Assembly (NCBI GenBank): GCA_023055425.1
Contig: JALGPY010000003.1
Coordinates: 25,231,001-25,295,000 of the forward strand
From: Linanthus parryae
Taxonomy: Eukaryota; Streptophyta; Magnoliopsida; Ericales; Polemoniaceae
Reading direction: 5' to 3'
Length of the DNA: 64,000 nucleotides
Numbering within the stretch: position 1 is the stretch's first letter; the number at the start of each line of letters is the position of its first letter. Shown piece after piece: positions 57,225 through 64,000 of this stretch. Under the pieces are notes generated by a model that was not told where the DNA came from, ran no database searches, and saw only the letters and a program-made list of their open reading frames with translations. Both the position numbers and the translations under genes were made by a program.

Positions 57225-58575
57225 CTAGAGCCAATCTGGCGCATCTCGTATGCCCATACTCCTAGTGTGCCCTTCATGCTTCCACTGCGTGAGCGGCTTT
57301 GTAAGCGGGTCTGACAGATTCTCATCTGTAGGAATCTTGCATATCCGAACGTCTCCTCTATCAATAATATCTCGAATCAGATGAAACTTCCTGAGCACGT
57401 GCTTGGATTTCAGGTGCGACCTGGGTTCCTTCGATTGCCCGATCGCCCCAGTGTTGTCACAGTACAACTCAACTGGATCTGCAATGCTAGGAACCACACC
57501 AAGTTCAGAAACAAACTTTCTGATCCAAACAGCTTCCTTTGCTGCGGCATTTGCAGCAATGTACTCAGCCTCTTTTGTAGAATCAGCTACCGTCTCTTGC
57601 TTGGAACTCTTCCAGCTCACCGCTGCTCCATTCAGGCAAAACACATATCCCGACTGTGATCTAAAGTCATCTCTGTCGGTTTGGAAGCTTGCATCAGTGT
57701 AACCCCTTACACGCAACTCTTCCTCACTGCCAAATATCAAGAAAGCATCCTTAGTTCTTCTCAAGTACTTTAGGATGTTCTTGACTGCAATCCAGTGACT
57801 CTCACCCGGATTGGATTGGTATATGCTTGTCATACTCAGGGCATATGACACATCTGGTCTAGTACATAACATGGCGTACATGATAAATCCTATTGCCGAG
57901 GCATAGGGAAATCTACTCATGCGTTCCTTCTCAATCTCATTGGAAGGACAACCACTCTTCGAAAGAGTGATTCCATGTGACATGGGCAAGAATCCCTTCT
58001 TAGAATCTTGCATGTTGAACCGTTTCAACACCTTGTCAATATATGTACTTTGACTTAGGCCTAGCAACCTTTTAGATCTATCTCTATAGATCTTTATACC
58101 GAGTATATAGGATGCTTCTCCTAAGTCCTTCATTGAGAAACACTTCCTTAGCCTATCTTTAACAGATTGTAGCATGGGAACGTTCTTTCCAATGAGTAGT
58201 ATGTCATCCACATACAAGACCAGAAAAGCTACAGAGCTCCCACTAACCTTCTTGTAGACACAAGACTCATCTCCGTTCCTGATGAAGCCAAACTCTTTGA
58301 CTAATTCATCAAAACGTCGATTCTAACTCCTAGAAGCTTGCTTCAATCCATAAATGGATCGTTGCAGCTTACAGACTTTGTTGGCTTGCTTTGGATCCTC
58401 AAAATCCTCCGGCTGTATCATATACACGTCCTCGAGGAGATTCCCATAAAGGAATGCTGTTTTGACATCCATCTGCCATATCTCATAGTCGTGGTATGCT
58501 GCAATCGCAAGTAGGATTCGGATGGATTTGGTCATAGCGACTGGTGAAAAGGTTTCATCATAGTCAATACCATGA
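57225..58575 (-). pseudogene. Copia D reverse transcriptase end and RNase H
   Basis: Frame segments 58323-58535 and 57225-58217 are in phase, separated by a stop at 58320-58322 where Trp is expected (ASRS-stop). Motifs are [29 protein letters not shown], then YVDDILLIGKN (catalytic YVDD at the start of the second segment). RNase H has GYTDASFQTDRDDFRSQSGYVF, TKEAEYIAANAAAKEAVW, YCDNTGAIGQ and LRKFHLIRDIIDRGDV, ending GIRDAPDWL next to the purine tract. Confidence 0.88.
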
Positions 58576-58586
58576 ATATGTCTGAA

Positions 58587-59765
58587 TCATTTAGCCACCA
58601 ATCGGCCCTTATAGGTAATCACATTACCATCCATGTCGATCTTCTTCTTGAAGACCCACTTGCACCCTATGGGGGGCGCCCCTTCGGGTGGTTCCACCAA
58701 AGTCCATACTTTGTCGGTATACATGGATTCCATCTCGTATCTCATGGCTTCTAGCCACTTCTGAGAGTCTGGGCCATTCATGGCATCCTCATAGGTAGTA
58801 GGCTCATCATCTATGAGCATCGTGTCACCGGAATCGGTCACGAGAAGTCCATACCTCTCGGGTTCCTGGCGCACTCTACTAGATCTACGAAGCTCTTGTG
58901 TTACCTGAACAGGTTGCTCCACAACTGCTTGTGGTTTCTGTTCATATTCCATAATCGGTTCAGTGATTTGTGGTTCTTGAACCTCTTCAAGTTCTACATT
59001 CCTCCCGCCTGCTTCTTTAGAGACAAACTCTCTTTCTAGAAACACGCCGGTCCGAGCAACAAACTCTTTGTTCTCGGTTGGATTGTAGAAGTAGTAACCC
59101 TTAGTTTCCTTAGGGTACCCCACAAACTTACACTTACCCGATTTTGGCCCTAGCTTGTCTGATTGTAAACGTTTTACATAGACATCGCAGCCCCAAATCC
59201 TCATGAACGACAGTGTGGGACGCCTCCCACTCCACATCTCATATGGTGTCTTCATGACTGATTTAGATGGAACACGGTTAATGGTGAAAGTTGCACTTAA
59301 TAGAGCGTGGCCCCAAAACGATAATGGAAGATCGGTTTGACACATCATAGATCGAACCATATCCAATAGGGTTCGGTTCCTCCTCTCGGACACGCCATTC
59401 CATTGTGGCGTTCCGGGTGGAGTGAGTTGGGACACGATCTCACACTCTCTAAGATAGTCGTCAAACTCTTGGCTTAAGTATTCTCCTCCACGATCCGATC
59501 GTAGAGCCTTGATACTTTTGCCAAGTTGCTTCTCTACTTCATTCTTGAATTCTTTGAACACTTCAAAGGATTCGGATTTTGCCCTCATAAGGTACACAAA
59601 TCCATATCTACTGTAATCATCAGTAAATGTAATGAAGTAGACATAACCACCCCTGGCAGGCGTGGCAAATGGCCCACACACATCAGTATGTATGAGCGTC
59701 AATTGCTCACTAGTCCTTTCACCTTTCTTATTGAAAGGGGATTTTGTCATTTTCCCAATAAACAA
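58587..59765 (-). pseudogene. Copia D integrase, linker and reverse transcriptase start
   Basis: A 392-codon minus frame beginning just after a one-base loss in an A run at about 59752. It has IHTDVCGPFATPARGGY (Asp), LRSDRGGEYLSQEF (Asp), GTPQWNGVSERRNRTLLDM (Glu) and the C-terminal IWGCDVYVKRL. The linker is Glu/Val-rich, then MESMYTDKVWTLVEPPEG and GCKWVFKKK open reverse transcriptase. It ends at a TGA after RLVAK. The integrase triad is intact, unlike in the nested element at 29775-38095. Confidence 0.88.
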
Positions 59766-60070
59766 GCCTCACATGTCTCATATGATTCAAAATCAAATGA
59801 GTCTAGTAATCCATCCTTATGGAGTCTAGATACACGTTTCTCATTTATGTGGCCTAAACGACAGTGCCATAAATAAGCAGGATTTAAATCATTTATTTTA
59901 ATCCGCTTGGTATTAATGTTGTAGACAGGATTGCTTAGATCAAGGACATACAGTCCATTAAATAATTGCGCACTAAAATAGTGAATATTATTCAAATAAA
60001 AGGAACAACAAGTGTTCTTTATTGAAATAAAAAAACCATCCTTGTCCAAACAAGAAATAGAAATAATGTT
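59747..60070 (-). pseudogene. Copia D protease end and integrase zinc finger
   Basis: In frame with gag but after a stop at 60071-60073 (AMS-stop where the nested copy has Arg). Encodes CLDKDGFFISIKN, LYVLDLSNPVYNIN and WHCRLGHINEKRVSRLHKDG, then CEACLLGK before the base loss. Confidence 0.85.
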
Positions 60071-61174
60071 TCAGCTCATAGCAGGCACAAAATAGCAATT
60101 ATTTAATTCTAAAACTAATCCTGAAGGCAGAGATAGCTCGCACACGCCTATGGCCAACGCAACAACTTTTGCTCCATTCCCAACGCGCAGATCTACCTCT
60201 CCTTTAGCCAATATTCTACTTCTCTTTAGATCCTGCACATTTCGACAAATGTGAGATCCACATCCAGTATCTAATACCCATGATGTAGAGACAGTTAAAT
60301 TGACATCTACAACAAAAATACCTGGTGGTCGTGGAATCACTATTCCAAGCCTGTTGTCCTCCAGATATTTTAGGCAATTCCTCCTCCAATGTCCAGGTTG
60401 ACTGCAGTAGTGACATTCACCTTTAGTCACACATTTGGCAATGCCACCAACAGGCTTAAGGGCAAGTTCCTTTGACTTGGCAAGTGACTTGCCTTTTCCC
60501 TTGGAGGATGAGGCAAACCTTTTTCCCTTTCCTTTCTGTACCATCATAATGGCATTGCCCTTACCCTTGTTGATGCACTGTTCAGCTGTCCTCAACATAT
60601 TGAGTAAATCTGGCAGTGGTTTCACGATCTCGTTCATGTTATAATTCATGATGAACTGTCCATAACTCTCGGGCAACGATTGCAACACGAGATCGGTTGC
60701 CAACTCTTGGCCAACCGGGAACCCCAGTCGGGCGAGATTCTCCAAGTACCCGATCATACGAAGTACATGGGGTCCCACCGGGTTCCCTTCTGCCAGATGA
60801 CACTTGAACAGTGCCTTAGAGACCTCGTACCTCTCTACCCTTGCCTGCTCTCGGAAGAGCTGCTTCAGATGCTCGATCATATCGACAGCATTCATGTTTT
60901 TGTGTTGCTTCTGAAGCTCAGAAGTCATGGTGCATAGCATAAGGCAGGCCGCATCATTAGCGTCATCAACACGCTTTTGATACGCCTTTAGGGCAGCATG
61001 TGCTTGGTTCTCTGGACCTTCTGGAACATGCTCCTCTATTGCGTACAGTTTCTTCTCTTGCTTGAGAACAATTCTCAAGTTTCTGTACCAATCAAGAAAG
61101 TTCGTTCCAGAGAGTTTGTCCTTCTCAAGGACAGATCGTAGGGAATGTTGTGAACTCGATGAGTTGTTTGCCAT
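60071..61174 (-). pseudogene. Copia D gag and protease
   Basis: Start at ATG 61172-61174 (MANNSSSS); an upstream in-frame Met at 61237 lies before a splice-acceptor-like TTTTGTAG and is unlikely. Gag core LEKDKLSGTNFLDWYRNLRIVLKQE, CLMLCTMTSELQKQHKNM, FREQARVERYEVSKALF and LPESYGQFIMNYNMNE. The knuckle CHYCSQPGHWRRNC has all four ligands. Protease site is WVLDTGCGSHIC with DTG intact. The frame is open through the whole 368 codons to the stop at 60071-60073. Confidence 0.9.
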
Positions 61175-61239
61175 TTGAAATTCTACAAAAGGAAAATACG
61201 CAAGTTTTAGTATTTGTGAATTTTTGACTATATTCAATA

Positions 61240-62841
61240 ATGGCTAGTTTATCAAATATAGCTCGCACTATTTTTCTACGGATTAATAACCCTCAAGATA
61301 TTAATGCGGAAAATATCCTTATATTTTCTAGTGGGCCAAGATCCATGTTTCATCTCCTTATGAGCTTGCTTTGGCAAGTCACCCATAATTTGACTACTTT
61401 AGGTAGGAACAATTCCAATTGCATCCCTTATGCAACTCTTGGTTCAATTGGGCAAATAACTCCTTATTTATCAATCCATATGGATAATCCCAATTGATTG
61501 TCTCTAGGTTTCTTAATCATATTAATTGCCTAGTTGTGTTCAACCTCTTATTTAAACAGCTGCACATTACTAGCTTGTGCCATCGCATTCCATCATTATG
61601 AACCAAGTCGCCATGCTTTGGCACGCACGAACTTGATAAATAATGATGATAATGAGTGTTTAAATAACGAGAAGGCAAGAACACAATATGTGAATTTTGA
61701 GGGATTTTAAATTCAATTTTAATTGTTTTGTTGATCAATATCAACTAATCTATCTATTTGAGTTTGGGCACAACTCCAAATAATAGATCCGGGTTGTCTA
61801 ATTATCTTATTATCCTAATTGCATGCATCATCCGTACACCAACCACACAATAATAAGACAATAAAGTAAACAACCACAAAACAAAAAATTAAACGTGATG
61901 TGGATATGGCCTTTTCTAACTAAGATAATTCCAAGCCAATGGAATTATCTATGAACCCTAAAAGCAAACACATCTCCATGCGTCTTGATCTTTTGGTCCA
62001 TCCTTCATATCCATGTGGAATGCTCCATGCTCCATTCTTTTGTGGCTCATTTTGTCTTTGGGCTTCTTTTCTTCAATCTTGGCTAACAATCTACTTTATC
62101 TAGCACTAGCTAACTTCTATACTAAATAAAATAAATCTCACAAGTTGAGAAAAAAAATGGCACGCAAACCATAAAATCCTAATTAATTATTACAATTAAT
62201 TGATCAGCTCGCAGGCCGTAAAACCAAACCACAAAATTAAACATCCACATCAAACCACATCCTAAGGCCATATCCAATCACCATGCGAATTGCACATAAA
62301 CAGTTAAAATCCAATTTTAACGCGCTTGGTCAATTTTAATTGATTTTAGGATTTCTAGGGTTAAAACGGTCCATGGGCCCAACAATCAAATTGCCCGGGC
62401 CCAAAAAGGTGAACCGCAAGGCCCTAGGGCCGGGCCGGCCCCTAACCCACGCGGCTAGGCCGCGGGCTAGGGCCGCCCGGCCCCTAGGGCGGCCATGACT
62501 TGGGCGGCAAGTAAGAGGGGCGGTCCCCATGGGGGGGCGAACCTTTATAGGGAGTTGTTTCCAAAACAACTCCTTTGCTTGGTGCCCAAGTTTGGTTGTT
62601 TCCTTGTTTTGGAAGAACTCCTTCTTCCCTAAGGATGCCCAAACCCTAGATCTAAGATCCTAACATTTCTCAAACTCACTAATTCATGCATCTAATGCAA
62701 AAATTATATCTTGTTATGATAGATTATTGACAAATTGCATCCCATGCTTGATTTTTCTTGTTTTACGCGATAAACAATCAATTTAAGGTGTAAAACAACT
62801 AAAACGTAACACATAAACCACGTTTATGCTCTACGACATGT
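61240..62841 (-). other. Copia D 5' untranslated leader
   Basis: No coding frame. A GC-rich patch at 62380-62540 corresponds to 31430-31560 of the nested element. Primer site at 62842-62854. Confidence 0.75.
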
Positions 62842-62855
62842 GGCTCTGATACCAC

Positions 62856-64000
62856 TGTTGGGTTTTGATTCATGGATGCGCAACGGAAACAATAATTAAC
62901 CATGCAAAACCCTCCAAGGATCACAAGTCAAGAGACATAACGATGGTAAAGGAAGAAATCAATAACACACCTTAGGGTTCTCCTTTGATGACTTCAAACG
63001 CGAATTGTGTCACGTTCTCTATGGTTGATCCACGCCTAGAGTTGATTTTTAGATCTCGCACTCCTTGGTGCTAGCCTGGAAAGAGGAAGAGGAAGAAGAA
63101 TCACACAAAACGAGACGAACCAAAGGAGGTTTCGGCCTCCTTTGGGGCCGACGGGGACGGGCGGCGGGCTAGGGGGGCGGCGGCTCCTCTAGCTTGTTTC
63201 TCTCTCTCCTTTTGTTCTCTCCCACTCTTGTTATGTTCAGTTATGAGCATAAGTTGTGGGAAGGAAGGAAGGAAGGTCCTTTATATAGTCCAACAACTCC
63301 TTGCCAACTACCTAAAGGACTTATTCTAGTCCTACTAGAATTCAATTTAGTCACTTCCTTGCAAATTAGTCCCTACTAAGTTTGCAAGGTTTTGCAAAGT
63401 GATCCTTCTAATTAATTAATCCAATTAATTAATTCCCAAATTTAGTTCAACTCTATATAGCGTGTGACCCCATAGGTTCTATCTAGTTGGTAGCAACTAT
63501 ATGCTAATATGAAGCGGTTTCTAGCAAAACATCCATTCTAGCCAACTAATAGAATAGTCATCTTTGACAACCTTTGTACAAGTAATTGTCTCATCCCTTT
63601 GTCTCTATATCCGGAATGGACACGAGACATACACGTCACACTCGTATATCCAATCCATAGTTTCTCGATCCATGGGAATAGCCTTATTCGTGCAAATAAC
63701 ATCAATATCCCATATTGATTTATTTGAGTCTGACCAGACATTCCATAAGCACTATCCCTCGAGTGGCCTAAGATATTTGCTCCCGTTATGTGGGAGGGAC
63801 AAATTCTATCTACGTCCACTACGATCTCTAAGCTTGCTTCTTATTGTATCCAGTACACGCCTTTATAACTACCTAGTTACGGTGTAGCGTTTAACGGTAC
63901 CAAAATCACAATAATCCACAACTAGAATATCTAGTGACTTCAAGTCTAAGGATGACAATACCATTGCACCGCGACAAGCGCTTGTGACACAACATAACGT
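62856..64000 (-). repeat. 5' LTR of copia D, cut by window edge
   Basis: First 1,145 bp of the LTR, starting TGTTGGGTTTTG. GGAA tract only 18 bp (63259-63276). Confidence 0.92.

Larger units (their letters stand above)
55735..64000 (-). mobile_element. Copia element D, inserted in element C, right end off window
   Basis: Left LTR 55735-57210 and right LTR from 62856 enclose minus-strand gag, protease, integrase, reverse transcriptase and RNase H. Purine tract complement TCTCCCACTTGC at 57212-57223, primer site complement GGCTCTGATACCA at 62842-62854. It is the best-preserved member of the TGTTGG family. By eye the LTRs differ by about six bases in the first 260. The left target copy would be AAAAT (55730-55734); the right one is off the window. 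Three nonsense changes and one base loss break gag-pol. Confidence 0.92.

Overview
The window looks like nuclear DNA of a eudicot plant. Almost all of it is LTR retrotransposons inserted into one another. Small DNA transposons, one SINE and a single two-exon cytochrome P450 gene with CYP76-like motifs make up the rest. Base composition, Ty1/copia and Ty3/gypsy lineages, CTCCCTCCGTCCC-ended Stowaway, GGCC-ended Harbinger MITE and the P450 all fit a dicot. I cannot name the species; a CYP76-like gene alone is weak evidence. No CRISPR, rRNA or functional tRNA gene was seen.

Layout. 1-8406: minus-strand Ty3/gypsy Tat-lineage element running off the left edge, its integrase split by a solo copia LTR (925-2352, TSD GAAGT). 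8407-23634: remains of a plus-strand copia (element A), interrupted inside gag by a complete 10.8-kb SIRE-type copia (8775-19542, TSD AAATT). 23635-27372: decayed mosaic with a minus-strand MULE transposase pseudogene that carries a 210-bp copia integrase scrap, a gypsy LTR fragment and an unassigned GC-rich block. 27373-42275: old minus-strand copia (element B) with a complete plus-strand member of the same family nested in it (29775-38095, TSD CTACT). 42276-42545: P450 exon-1 pseudogene directly abutting B. 42764-45929: four small repeats (two inverted-repeat elements, Stowaway, SINE) and a CT microsatellite. 46362-49026: P450 gene on the minus strand. 49606-51272: SIRE-type solo LTR upstream of it. 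51380-52102: Harbinger MITE. 53172-55734: plus-strand copia (element C) with an open 724-codon frame, cut at the integrase catalytic Glu by minus-strand copia D (55735 to the window end).

The insertion order follows from who interrupts whom: A is older than the gypsy (inferred) and the SIRE element; B is older than the nested 29775-38095 element; C is older than D. The copia family with LTR ends TGTTGG...CCAACA is present four times (solo LTR, B, nested copy, D), so it has been active repeatedly.

No cellular multi-gene system is present. The most unusual content is in the SIRE-type element: a 12-bp palindrome close to TCAAGGCCTTGA is scattered through LTRs, coding region and 3' region, and a long post-pol ORF has its own pyrimidine-rich leader. 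The P450 gene lacks the usual acid-Thr pair of its I helix and has a broken relative next to it.
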